DNA of 64,000 nucleotides from Niabella ginsenosidivorans (GTDB taxonomy: Bacteria > Bacteroidota > Bacteroidia > Chitinophagales > Chitinophagaceae): assembly GCF_001654455.1 (NCBI RefSeq), contig NZ_CP015772.1, positions 2,418,001-2,482,000 of the forward strand, given 5' to 3'. This document shows positions 7,775 to 17,468 of the stretch, one piece after another (position 1 is the stretch's first letter; each line of letters starts with the position of its first letter). The notes beneath the pieces are model-generated. The model ran no database searches. It saw only the letters and a program-made list of their open reading frames with translations, and was not told where the DNA came from. The position numbers and the translations under genes are program-made.

Positions 7775-9508
7775 TTACTTTTTCGGAACGGCGGTAACCA
7801 CCTTTGAAAACTTTGCAGTTCCGTCTTTATCCACCTGCGCGATCCGGATGTATAACTTTTCAATTCCTTTGATGTCCGTATTGTTTTTTGTGCAGGAAAT
7901 GACGGTCACCGCAGCTGAAAGCAGCAACAGCCCAGCCAGCACACACTTACTGCAACGTGTAGCCGGAAAGCCGAGCAGTCCGATCACAAAGGGTAGCAAC
8001 GCAAAACTGATAACATTCCAGGGGGAGTCAAACTGATAATCCAGGGTAACTTTACTATTGCCATCAATAGCTTTTGACGCAACAGTGCCGATGCTCTTAA
8101 AGTTTTTGCCATCAGTAGAGGCCTGTACTTCAAAATGATCGTTATTGTTTTCAGATTCCGTGTTCCATTTTACTTTTAAAGCGCCATTGTCCAGCAAGGC
8201 GCTGATGGCGCCAAACGTTACCGGGAGCACCGCCGTGGTCGTTACATTGGCAGGATTATTCGTACCGGTAGCCGGCTGATAATAGTTGTTACCGTTATCT
8301 TCTATGACCATCACCCTGTATTCCGTTGTTGCTGAAAGCCCGGTAACATCCACCGTTGTTCCGGTACCACTGTATACAGCGTACCAGCCGCCGGATCCGA
8401 TTTGCGATCCGCTGCCAAATACCGGATTTGCAGTATAATCCGTTCCGTTTACCGGTGCTGCCGTACCTGAACTACCTGCCATCATAAATACAGTGCGGCG
8501 AACCCCGCTGCCGTTGGTCCAGGATATGGTGGTGCTGTTATCTGTTGTGTTCGTAAAGCTGATACCAGCCGCGGGTGTTTCGGGTGTGCCTAACAGGTGC
8601 TTTAAAGCGCCACCTGCTGTACTGCTGCTGCTTCCGGTTGCAAAATAAATATTGGTACTGTTTAAGGCAATAATGCCCCAGGGATAAAAATTGTCTCCCA
8701 GTTCCAGGTCTGCTATCTTCACAGGTGTTCCTGTTGCATTCGTATACCGGTTCAGTACATAAGTAGTGCCGTTATATTCTGATACATACAAATTACCCTG
8801 CGGATCGAGCGCCAGCGCGCTGGAATAATTGCCTGAAGAGATAGTAGTGCGGGCAGTGTAATTGCTTGCAGCTGTAAACCGGTAGGCAGCGCCTGTCTGC
8901 CCGTCCTGGCCATTAAAACCGTCAACAACGAGGATGTCTCCATTTGATGCAACAGCGATTCCCGTAGGGTATTGATAACCGGGGCCGTTGACCAGGCCAT
9001 GGTACAGCTGGATACCTGAATTACTGCCGGCTGTATACTTTACGATCGCATAATCACTGGTAGCTGCTGCATACTCTAAAGTGTAAAGGTTACCTGTTGC
9101 GTCAACCGCCAGTGCTGAATAATAGTTACCGCTTACAAATGTTTCGGCAGTTCCATATGTGTTAGTTCCGCTGTTGTAAGGCAACTTTATAATTTTGTTA
9201 TCCACATTGGATGCAGCAACATATACATCGCCGTTGCCGGTTACAGCCAATCCCCAGGGATAATCAAAAGCGTCATATTGTAATCCTTCTAAAAGCACTT
9301 GTGGGAAGCCGGTTCCGTTTACATATTTTACAACCTGATATCGGTCCGAACCTGCGTCATAACGGGTGGTGTACAGGTTGCCGGCACCGTCGTAAGCAAG
9401 CGCCGTATAATATCCGCCGGTTGCAATAGTAGTTACTGTTTGTGCTGAAAGGTTACTGCACAGGCAAATAAGCAAGACAAAAAAAACAAAGGTCAATTTT
9501 ACTTTCAT
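7775..9508 (-). CDS. Secreted NHL/SMP-30-like beta-propeller protein with a C-terminal membrane hairpin
   Basis: A 577-residue protein with a Sec signal peptide (residues 1-22, cleavage after SAQ). It has about five or six propeller repeats of the form ALAYDGAGNLYTTRY, GLAVTGNGDVYVAASN and ALAVDATGNLYTLEY (to about residue 310). A fibronectin-like segment follows (ISWTNGSGVRRTVFMMAGSS, about 325-420). The C-terminal module has a wording often seen in Bacteroidota surface proteins (DHFEVQASTDGKNFKSIGTV, then RIAQVDKDGTAKFSKVV). Unusually, two hydrophobic helices (about 499-515 and 522-539) separated by a basic, Cys-containing turn interrupt this module. Start ATG 9508 is chosen because the upstream extension lacks signal character. 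Likely envelope-anchored; ligand unknown. Confidence 0.85.
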   Translation of the reverse strand: MKVKLTFVFFVLLICLCSNLSAQTVTTIATGGYYTALAYDGAGNLYTTRYDAGSDRYQVVKYVNGTGFPQVLLEGLQYDAFDYPWGLAVTGNGDVYVAASNVDNKIIKLPYNSGTNTYGTAETFVSGNYYSALAVDATGNLYTLEYAAATSDYAIVKYTAGSNSGIQLYHGLVNGPGYQYPTGIAVASNGDILVVDGFNGQDGQTGAAYRFTAASNYTARTTISSGNYSSALALDPQGNLYVSEYNGTTYVLNRYTNATGTPVKIADLELGDNFYPWGIIALNSTNIYFATGSSSSTAGGALKHLLGTPETPAAGISFTNTTDNSTTISWTNGSGVRRTVFMMAGSSGTAAPVNGTDYTANPVFGSGSQIGSGGWYAVYSGTGTTVDVTGLSATTEYRVMVIEDNGNNYYQPATGTNNPANVTTTAVLPVTFGAISALLDNGALKVKWNTESENNNDHFEVQASTDGKNFKSIGTVASKAIDGNSKVTLDYQFDSPWNVISFALLPFVIGLLGFPATRCSKCVLAGLLLLSAAVTVISCTKNNTDIKGIEKLYIRIAQVDKDGTAKFSKVVTAVPKK

Positions 9509-9982
9509 AATGTTGGTTTTAGGCGGGCCCGGGCATAAAATACCCAAAGCTTAAAATTTTATAGTTCAGGTAGAGTGCAAAAATAGCGGCTTTAATGTAT
9601 TTACAGTTCTCTTTATTAATTATTAATAGCTATAAAACCGGAAAGTTAATAAACAGCTGTTACCAGCTTTTTTAAACCCCTCTTCGTGAGTTACAGAAGC
9701 TGGTTATTCAGGGCTTTCTTTTGCTGTAGCGTTCAGATTAAACTATTTTGAAAAGAAACGAAATGCTGATACGGTGGATTATAACAGCCCTGTTTCATTT
9801 CATTGGTCTGAACAATTGTAGCAGCAGCCATCCCTCTCCTTACAGAACCGGGCGGGCGAAAACATTCTACTCCGGCAGATATAATAGGAAATATTCTGAT
9901 CTGGATCACGCCTTCACATTTTGCGAACCACTCTTTTTTAATCAACCGCTCATGCGGCGCAATCATTCTTCATTTCAGTACT
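9509..9982. other. Intergenic stretch with possible group II intron-like tail
   Basis: About 470 bases without a convincing gene. On the minus strand, GCGCCGCATGAGCGG (9960 to 9946) and CGCCCGGTTCTGTAAGG (from 9854) resemble the two halves of a group II intron domain V. They are separated by about 90 bases instead of about 10, so the match is weak and may be coincidental. Confidence 0.3.
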
Positions 9983-10984
9983 CTATTTATCCAGAATTTC
10001 TTCCACACGCCGGGCTATTTCATAAATATTATTATGTCTGCGACTATTAAGTAAAATAATTGTCCTGTCGTTTGCGGCATCATACCACAAGATTGCCTGA
10101 TAATGAAGCAACGATCCGTCGTGCAGATGCACTGTAATTTTGTTGCCGGACATTGCTCCATTCCCCAGGCCTGTTTGAGCATGATCCTGATAAGGTGTCA
10201 GCAGCTCTTTAGTGGTTTCCGGACTGATCAGCTTAAAATTATTGATACTCTCAGACCAGTTATAAAGATCGTCAAGTGTAACCGCTGTCCATCCGGAAAT
10301 AGGCGGTATTAAACTATCCTGTTTAAAATCATCGTTAAATGACCGTGCCATTAGCGGCTCCCGATCAGTGGGATCAACAACCACATGAAACATAGCTGCC
10401 GGCTTTACCAGTTGTCGCTCTACAAAGTCCCGGAAGTCCAATCCGGTTATTTTTTTAATGACCTGTCTTCTGAGAAATGTATTGTTGTTATTATAATCAT
10501 ACCGGCTGCCTGGCTCAAACTTCAGTGTATCCAAATTATATAATTCATCCCAGTTATCTTTATCTCCATGAACGGAGCTGTAATTAACCTCAGGGAGCCC
10601 GCTGGTATATTGCAATAAATTCCTCACGGTTATTTTGTGCGCCCAGTGTGGCAGCTGGGGAAAAAATTTGCTTACCGGATCGTTGAGTGAAAGCTTGCCA
10701 GCTTCTTTAAGCATCATGATTCCAACGGCATCAAACTCTTTTGCAATAGAGCCAATATGAAAACGGTAATCCAAGCTCAGGGGAATATTGCGGGCGGCAT
10801 TGGCAAAGCCAATGGCTTTACGGTAAATTTCCTTACCATGATCTATGATCAGCACATTACCATTAAACTGTCCCTCCCTGTACAATTGAAAGAATACCGA
10901 ATCTATTGCCGCCTGTTCATTTTGGGCTCCTGCCGCACAGCTATAAAACAGGAGGCATAAAATCATAAGCTGTCTTTTCATCAT
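9983..10984 (-). CDS. Periplasmic serine hydrolase, class C beta-lactamase/penicillin-binding-like
   Basis: A 333-residue protein with a signal peptide (MMKRQLMILCLLFYSCAAGA, cleavage before QNE). The beta-lactamase-fold catalytic signatures are in place: the SxxK nucleophile motif SIAK at 79-82, YNN (YxN) at 164-166, and HDG (HxG, equivalent to KTG) at 288-290. LLQYTSGLPEVNY is typical of this family. It is probably an esterase or D,D-peptidase-like enzyme acting in the periplasm; substrate cannot be told from sequence. It stands alone, with noncoding stretches on both sides. The second ATG (residue 2) is an equally good start. Confidence 0.9.
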   Translation of the reverse strand: MMKRQLMILCLLFYSCAAGAQNEQAAIDSVFFQLYREGQFNGNVLIIDHGKEIYRKAIGFANAARNIPLSLDYRFHIGSIAKEFDAVGIMMLKEAGKLSLNDPVSKFFPQLPHWAHKITVRNLLQYTSGLPEVNYSSVHGDKDNWDELYNLDTLKFEPGSRYDYNNNNTFLRRQVIKKITGLDFRDFVERQLVKPAAMFHVVVDPTDREPLMARSFNDDFKQDSLIPPISGWTAVTLDDLYNWSESINNFKLISPETTKELLTPYQDHAQTGLGNGAMSGNKITVHLHDGSLLHYQAILWYDAANDRTIILLNSRRHNNIYEIARRVEEILDK

Positions 10985-11916
10985 AACCGAATAGCATTAT
11001 TTTGTTTGCCTGAATCAGTTTCCTTCTTTCTCTGTTAATACAACAATTTCAGGTCTATAAAGGTCCGTATCTGTTGTTACCAAAGATAAAGATTCAGTTC
11101 AGGATCCGGGATATGGCATGCCTGTTTTTTTAACATCAATTTTCAGCTGTGCTGCCTGAACCGATGACTGCTTACCCGAAGTCCTATCATTCCTGGCTCA
11201 CCAAATTTTAAAACCGGGCAAATGCCGGTTAATATCCCAATCGATATTCTGGATGTCCTATGAATAAAAGAGATCTTTACAGACAGTAAAGGCATAGTCC
11301 CGGATCGGGCAAACATCGGGGCCGGCGTTGACAGGATGGTTTTTCTCCACACGCTACCTGTCAGAAGGTACCGGCATTTTCATGCGTATGCCTGGTTCGG
11401 TTGGTAAGTTGTAAGAAAATCATTCCTGCAGCTATTTGCTTTCCTAAGGTCTTTCAAAACACCTGGTAATGCAGTCTGAATAATTGAACCGGCAGCCAGG
11501 CGTTTTGATCCAATAAACCTATAAAAGCTATAGCACGGTGTGTCTGCACTACTTTTTATTTCTGGAATTAGGCCAGCAAACAGGGCATGGCCCTTTTCCC
11601 CTGAATTTATGACCACGGCTGCATGTTTTCCAGCCGTTATTAGTTTGTGCTTTTGGCTTCTGTGATTTTGTTTTCATAATAACTATCAGTTATTCCCTTA
11701 ATACAATAACAAATGTTAGGCCATATTGGGTAAAACCAGGCTGATCTGTACGCTGTTGTTTCACTTTTAATTTACAATTATTTTTTTACTTAACGGAATG
11801 AGAGGCTATTACCTGCTGTATATAATAAAGCTGCCCGTAATCATCCGCAACTTGCCGGCAGGTACCGCTAAAATATATCAGCTTAGGATATCACCTGTTG
11901 GGGATTCCTGAATGAC
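10985..11916. other. Long intergenic stretch, possible decayed coding sequence
   Basis: About 930 bases with no intact gene. On the minus strand, about 11380-11640 is open and protein-like in composition ([14 protein letters not shown], then GSKRLAAGSIIQTALPGVLK) but lacks a good start, and another short frame follows in a different phase. I do not recognise it. It may be the remains of a gene. Confidence 0.35.
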
Positions 11917-11924
11917 TACCTTTG
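11917..11924 (+). promoter_or_regulatory. -7 promoter element TACCTTTG
   Basis: Matches the Bacteroidota sigma-A -7 consensus TAnnTTTG and lies 16 bases before the ATG at 11941, implying a very short leader for the EEP-family gene. Confidence 0.6.
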
Positions 11925-11940
11925 TATAAAACCAATGCTA

Positions 11941-13036
11941 TGCCATTCTATCAATACATCCCGGCAAGCACGCCTGCCGGTAACCGCACCCTGCAACGGC
12001 TGCTGGCACTGCGTCAAAAACTAAAAACTGAAGTGCCCACCAAACAACTGGAAGGTACCTTGTTGCTGGCAACCTGGAATATCCGGGAATTTGATTCTCC
12101 CGCCTACGGATACAGGCTGCTGGAATCTTTTTATTACATAGCAGAAATCGTTTCTCATTTTGATATTATTGCCATTCAGGAAGTAAGGGACGATCTGAAA
12201 GCACTTAAAAAAACTGATACAGATACTGGGAGGCAACTGGCATTATGTGATTACGGATGTTACAGCGGGCAGCCAGGGTAACAAAGAACGGCTGGCTTTT
12301 GTTTTTGACACCCGGAAAGTGAAATTCGGCGGGCTGGCCGGGGAACTGGTATTACCGCCTTTTCAGAAAAAAGATCCCGAAACAGGGCAAACGATTTATG
12401 AACCGGCAGAGCAGCTTGCCCGTACGCCTTATACCTGCGGATTTACCGCAGGCTGGACGAACTTCCAACTGACCACAATACATATTTTATATGGCGATGA
12501 CAAACCTGATAATCCCGACCGGGCACGTGAGATCCAAACCATTGCCACTACGCTTTCAAAAAGAGCAGATGGCAAAACGGAATGGTCCAATAACAACATC
12601 CTGTTAGGCAACTTCAATATTTATGGCCCCTTCTGATTCGACCTATGGCGCTATTGTAAACGCCGGCTTTATTATACCCGGTGAGTTGCAGCATTTACCT
12701 TCAAATGCCCTAAGGAACAAGTTTTATGACCAGATCGCCTTTAAAGTAAGGCCCGGGCGCTTCAACACAACAGGAAAAACGGGCGTATTTGATTACTATG
12801 ATGTAGTGTTCAGGGCGGAAGATGAAGCCGGATATATCAGGGATATGGGCGAAGCCTATAATACCACCGCAGCCGGTACACCCCGTACCAACAAAAGCGC
12901 CTATTATAAAACCTATTGGCACACTTACCAGATGTCGGACCATTTACCCATGTGGGTAGAAATCTGTATCGATTATACGGACGATTACCTGGCTTCCCGC
13001 GAACGTCCGCCACAGCAGGAAGGGATGCCTTCTTAA
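11941..13036 (+). pseudogene. Endonuclease/exonuclease/phosphatase (EEP) family protein, broken by two frameshifts
   Basis: Three reading frames join into one EEP-family (DNase I-like) protein of about 364 residues. The first (11941 to about 12205) has LLLATWNIREFDSPA and IIAIQEVRDDL, the metal-binding N and E strands. A shift in an A7 run at about 12203-12211 leads into WHYVITDVTAGSQGNKERLA and FDTRKVKF. A second shift in the C4 run at about 12627-12630 leads into SDSTYGAIVNAGFIIP and ends with the SDHLPMW catalytic His strand. Removing one base at each run restores a continuous frame. The usual GDFN motif reads GNFN, so a catalytic Asp is also lost, which favours real decay over sequencing error. 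Confidence 0.85.
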
Positions 13037-13488
13037 ACGCTCCCGGAGGGCACATAAAATGTAAGAGGTATTGTATGCATTCCTGGTAAACCGGCCTTTT
13101 GCAGCACACTCCTACCGGTTTCACAAAGCAGCCCGGCTTCATGTTCACTTTATGGACTTCACGCTTTTTAATGATCCAAAAATTATTTTCAAAATTGCAA
13201 TCTCTTGTAGTAACTATTCAAATGGCAGCTGATTTTTAAAACAACGATGCAATACTAAGATCTGAATGACAAAGTCCCCAAGCTTTCAACGATTGGGAAC
13301 CCTGTCATAGAGAACCTTTTTACGAATCCCGTTACAGGACTATTTGGACTAAGCGATCTTAAAGAAGCAACCCCGTACGGCAGGAAACAGGGAACAACAC
13401 TACTGTTCTCCGGTATTACCAGTCTCCGTGTATCAGTCATAAGTGCCGATCCGGCAAATAAAGAGGGGCACTGCCAGAACGGCTTTGT
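13037..13488. other. Intergenic stretch with an unexplained open frame
   Basis: About 450 bases. A plus-strand frame is open from about 13258 to the stop near 13551 with protein-like content (KVPKLSTIGNPVIENLFTNP, LKEATPYGRKQGTTLLFSG) but no ATG, GTG or TTG at its start. It runs into the 3' end of the next minus-strand gene, so it is probably a relic. No family is recognised. Confidence 0.35.
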
Positions 13489-14511
13489 TTACCGCCATCC
13501 CAGCCCGGGGGCTACCTGTTCCAATATAGCAGAAAGCACGTGCACGTTATAATCTACGCCTAAGGTATTAGGAATAGTCAACAGAACGGTATCCGCTTCC
13601 TGAATAGCCTCGTCTTTGGACAGTTCTTTAATCAGCTGATCAGGTTCCGCAGCATAGCTCCTGCCAAAAATGGCCCGCCGGCCCATTTCCAGAATGCCTG
13701 TCTTATCTGCCCTTCCGGCCTCATGGCCAAAATAATACCGGTCCCGGTCATTTACCAGTGCAAAGATGGAACGGCTTACTGAAATCCTGGGCTCACGCTC
13801 ATGCCCCGCTTCTTTCCAGGCTTGTTTAAACAACCGGATCTGTTCGGCCTGCTGTATATGAAACGGCTTGCCACTTTCATCAAATTTCAGGGTGGAGCTT
13901 TGCAGATTCATCCCAACCTTACCTGCCCATACTGCCGTAGCATCGGAACCAGAGCCCCACCAGATGCGTTCTCGTAAGCCGGGGGAGAATGGTTCTAAAC
14001 GCAACAGCCCGGGAGGGTTGGGGAACATGGGCTCGGGATTGGGTTGAGCAAATCCTGTGCCTTTCAGTTTCTCAAAAAACTCCAGTCCTTTGCGGCGGCC
14101 CATATCCGTATCCGTTTCTCCTGCTGCCGGTTCATAACCAAAGTAGCGCCACCCGTCAATGACCTGTTCGGGCGAACCTCTGCTGATCCCCAATTGCAGC
14201 CGGCCACCGGAAATCAAATCGGCAGCGCTGGCATCTTCCAGCATATACAAGGGATTTTCGTACCGCATATCAATGACTCCCGTACCTATTTCAATTTTAC
14301 TGGTTTTGGCGCCGATGGCTGCCAACAGCGGAAAAGGGGATGCCAGCTGCCTGGCGAAGTGATGCACCCGGAAGTAAGCACCGTCAATACCGATCTCTTC
14401 TGCAGCTACAGCTAAGTCAATCGATTGGAGCAAAGTGTCCCCTGCTGTTTTGGTGTCATAAGCCGGATGATCAGCCCAATGGCCAAACGATAAAAACCCT
14501 ATTTTTTTCAT
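13489..14511 (-). CDS. LLM-class flavin-dependent oxidoreductase
   Basis: A 340-residue luciferase-like monooxygenase TIM barrel that would use reduced FMN. The N-terminus GFLSFGHWADHPAYD, EEIGIDGAYFRVHHFA, EIGTGVIDMRYENPLYMLED and SGGRLQLGISRGSPEQVIDG follow the family order. The C-terminal strand is SKDEAIQEADTVLLTIPN. Substrate is unknown. ATG 14511 matches the usual family start; an ATG 21 bases upstream (14532) is possible. It stands alone and is not clustered with a flavin reductase. Confidence 0.88.
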   Translation of the reverse strand: MKKIGFLSFGHWADHPAYDTKTAGDTLLQSIDLAVAAEEIGIDGAYFRVHHFARQLASPFPLLAAIGAKTSKIEIGTGVIDMRYENPLYMLEDASAADLISGGRLQLGISRGSPEQVIDGWRYFGYEPAAGETDTDMGRRKGLEFFEKLKGTGFAQPNPEPMFPNPPGLLRLEPFSPGLRERIWWGSGSDATAVWAGKVGMNLQSSTLKFDESGKPFHIQQAEQIRLFKQAWKEAGHEREPRISVSRSIFALVNDRDRYYFGHEAGRADKTGILEMGRRAIFGRSYAAEPDQLIKELSKDEAIQEADTVLLTIPNTLGVDYNVHVLSAILEQVAPGLGWR

Positions 14512-14796
14512 CTGTTCATTTATTTTTTCCATGCAACACCGGACAATTCATCATCTCCTGGTTAGCAAGATAATGTATAATCTGCAAATTCAGCAATACC
14601 AATGCCTGTCGCTATCATGAAGGCCACATCTGACAACCTAGCAGCGGCCGATTGCTGCTTTGCATGGGTTAATTCCAACAGTAACCGGAAGCGCATTTAC
14701 AATAAGCTCATATTGACACACGACTTTTCAGACAAACAGAAAGCCCCTGGCCAGGTTCATTCCGGCAACATTTCCGGAGCAGGAACAATGTCTGAC

Positions 14797-16362
14797 TCAA
14801 TTGTTCCCCGCTGCCTGTTTTCTGCTTTCCTTTCCTGTAAAAAGCAATCCTGCTAAAAAGATCACCAGCGTGCCAACAACAATGATCATATTGGCATGCA
14901 ATGGGTTTCTTAAAAAAGCATATTGATCCGGGATCAAATAAGAAAAGGACATCCACAGGATTACCAATAGCCCTGTAAGCGTTCCACCCAGGGCAGCCAC
15001 GTTTCCTGTTTTCTTTGATAAAATACCCAGTAAGAACAAACCCAGCATACCACCTGCAAAGATCCCCGATAGCTGCCACCAGATGTCCAGCACGCTTTTA
15101 ATGCCTATCATTAATACACCGGCGAACATACCCAGCAAGCCAAAGACCACAGTTCCCACATGCAACAATCGTAAGCCTTCCCGGTCACTTAATTGCTTTT
15201 TAAAATAGCGTTTATAAATATCTTCCGCAAATACCGTGGCGGAAGCATTCATGCCGGAGCTGATAGTGCTCATTCCTGCTGAAAGAATGGCGGATATAAT
15301 AAGGCCCAGCAAACCCGTCGGGATCATTGTTACCATAAAATGGGGCATTACCTTATCACCAAAATCCGCCGGCTTCAGGGTAGCTGCAAGTGCTGTTATT
15401 GCTGCCGGGGAAGCATTGCTGCCCAAACGCTCTGCAGCAGCCTGCAGCCGCACCGGTTCCAACAATTGGGGATGAACCTGGTAATAGGCATAAAGGCAGG
15501 AACCGATAACAAAAAAAAGAAAAGATGCCGGTATATAGATCCACACACAAAGCCATATTGACCTGGCGGCCTGCCGGGGCGTACTGGCGGTATGATAGCG
15601 CTGCACATAGTTTTGATCCATCCCGAAATTATTCAGGTTAATGAAAAAACCGTACAATAGCACCACCCAGAATGAAGAGATGGTAAAGTCGGGGTTCAGG
15701 CTGCCCAGGCTGAATTTATGATCTCCTTTTCCAATAACAATAATTTTTCCCAAACCGCCCCCGGTATTTTTAATTACCAGGTATAAGATCAACACGGCAC
15801 CTGCTGTTTTCAGAATCCCCTGCACTACTTCAGTCCAGATGACGGCTTCAATTCCTCCCATTACAGTATATAATACAATGCAGATACCTGTAACCAGCAT
15901 AATCATTTTCATATCATAGCCGGTAAGCGCCTGTAATGTAAGCGATAATCCAAAAAATATGGAGCCCATCCGCGCTATCTGTGTAAGAATAAAACACACA
16001 ACCGCGTAGGTCCTGGCCCATGGACCGAAACGCTTTTCCAGGTTAGTATACGCTGATACCTCACCTGTATTCCGGTAGAACGGTACAAAATATTTTGCAG
16101 CAATAATAGCTGCCAACGGCATGGACAGGCTGAAGGCAAATGCATTCCAGTCAGCTCCAAATGCCTTTCCCGGAACTCCTAAAAAAGTGTTGCTGCTCAA
16201 AAACGTGGCATAGATGGAAAGCCCGATTGCCCAGCCGGGGATTTTCCCGGAGGCTTTGGTAAATTGCGATTCACTTTTATTTCTTTTAGAAAAGAAATAG
16301 CCTACATACACCATGGCTGCCAGGTACACTAAAATCACTGAAACATCCGCAATCGGTAACAT
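14797..16362 (-). CDS. Sodium:solute symporter (SSS family)
   Basis: A 521-residue polytopic inner-membrane protein with about 13-14 hydrophobic helices. Family signatures: an N-terminal helix VILVYLAAMVYVGYFFSKRN, the unwound region ATFLSSNTFLGVPGKAF, VMGGIEAVIWTEVVQG, and AILSAGMSTISSGMNASATV with the conserved Ser/Thr pairs near the sodium site. The closing helices are followed by a short basic tail. It probably couples sodium entry to uptake of a sugar, sialic acid or similar solute. No catabolic neighbours indicate the substrate. Confidence 0.9.
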   Translation of the reverse strand: MLPIADVSVILVYLAAMVYVGYFFSKRNKSESQFTKASGKIPGWAIGLSIYATFLSSNTFLGVPGKAFGADWNAFAFSLSMPLAAIIAAKYFVPFYRNTGEVSAYTNLEKRFGPWARTYAVVCFILTQIARMGSIFFGLSLTLQALTGYDMKMIMLVTGICIVLYTVMGGIEAVIWTEVVQGILKTAGAVLILYLVIKNTGGGLGKIIVIGKGDHKFSLGSLNPDFTISSFWVVLLYGFFINLNNFGMDQNYVQRYHTASTPRQAARSIWLCVWIYIPASFLFFVIGSCLYAYYQVHPQLLEPVRLQAAAERLGSNASPAAITALAATLKPADFGDKVMPHFMVTMIPTGLLGLIISAILSAGMSTISSGMNASATVFAEDIYKRYFKKQLSDREGLRLLHVGTVVFGLLGMFAGVLMIGIKSVLDIWWQLSGIFAGGMLGLFLLGILSKKTGNVAALGGTLTGLLVILWMSFSYLIPDQYAFLRNPLHANMIIVVGTLVIFLAGLLFTGKESRKQAAGNN

Positions 16363-16787
16363 GTTGTTGAACTGTTTTTTAAACAGGCAAGTTATAACAT
16401 AACAAACAAATTAAGGAGCAGTATATTTTATACAGCATATTGACCAGGGAATACCGGTGTTTTTATCCGCTTTGCCTGCTGGGGCAGATATAATTAAAAC
16501 CGGAGCGCAATAAACCAATGCTGTATTCAACAGAGCCGATCCTTGTTGCCCACTTCCTGCAGCCTTTTGATCAGATGGTTTGCTTTCGCCGGTTATATTA
16601 TTTAATACTATACTTTAAAATAAGACCGGTTTATAAAATATTAATTATTTAAACAACAAGATAAAAACCCTGCTATTAACAGGTTCAAAGAATGTCATCC
16701 CTGAAATACAGGAGTCTGTATTAAGCTGCTCTGTCATATAAAACCAGGTTAATAATATCCGCCTGAACGGCCGGAGCTCCGGACGGA
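16363..16787. other. Intergenic stretch, nothing recognised
   Basis: About 425 AT-rich bases between two leftward genes. It contains a small palindrome CCGGAGCTCCGG at about 16771-16782. No gene, RNA or clear terminator is supported. Confidence 0.4.
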
Positions 16788-17390
16788 TCACCAGGTAAAG
16801 CTTTGCTTTTGTCCATTCAGCAAAGTAATATCCCATGACGACCGGTCCCAGTCTTTGTCAGCATTCAGATAAATCCGGTCAGCATAACTTTTGCCGTTAT
16901 ACTCAAAGCCAACGGATACAGGTGTAATGGCTGCCGGATCATTATCAGCTGCCGGTGAATGGTAATTATATCCTGAATGCGTGGCACAGGTGCCGTTTGT
17001 GCATCTTGAGCTATAAATTTCATAAAACACCAGGTCTCCGTCGAGTGTAAGACCTGTTTCGCTTAAAAAGTGCTGAAAGGTAACGGCAACATTCATTTCA
17101 AATTGGTTCAGCCGGGTTGAAGACGAACTCTGGCTGTTTTCAGAATAGCTGCCGGTAATAACAGCCCTGCCATCCCTGCCGGTAATGACCAGCTTTGTAA
17201 AGGCCTGGTTTTTTCCGTCCAGTTGCGGGCGTATTTCATCGCTCCACATATGTCTGATCTTATCATAGGCGGTCATCGCAACGGCCAGGTTCGTAATAGC
17301 TTCGTTTCCTGTTCCGGCGGCATCCTTACCATTTTTGCTGCATGCAGCAACTATCAGTAAACCGGCTAAGCAGCAGATTATTTTTTTCAT
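16788..17390 (-). CDS. Lipoprotein of unknown function
   Basis: A 200-residue protein with a lipoprotein signal: MKKIICCLAGLLIVAAC places the acylated Cys at residue 17 after LIVAA. The mature part has no recognised domain. It contains a CTNGTCATHSGYNYH segment with paired cysteines and His residues and a beta-rich end. Start 17390 is favoured over an in-frame ATG 9 bases upstream. It lies 78 bases downstream of an outer-membrane barrel gene on the same strand, so the two may act together in the outer membrane. Confidence 0.75.
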   Translation of the reverse strand: MKKIICCLAGLLIVAACSKNGKDAAGTGNEAITNLAVAMTAYDKIRHMWSDEIRPQLDGKNQAFTKLVITGRDGRAVITGSYSENSQSSSSTRLNQFEMNVAVTFQHFLSETGLTLDGDLVFYEIYSSRCTNGTCATHSGYNYHSPAADNDPAAITPVSVGFEYNGKSYADRIYLNADKDWDRSSWDITLLNGQKQSFTW

Positions 17391-17468
17391 ATGAATCAAT
17401 TTAGAGCATTCTTCAATAAGAACATTTATAACTATACAGTTGCAGTATTATCGTTAGCGGGCTATGGT

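Noticed and set aside
12200-12215. Programmed frameshifting in the A7 run of the EEP-family gene
   Set aside because: The frame relation needs a +1 or -2 shift, not the usual -1, no stimulatory structure was seen, and a second unrelated shift follows. Mutation or error is simpler.
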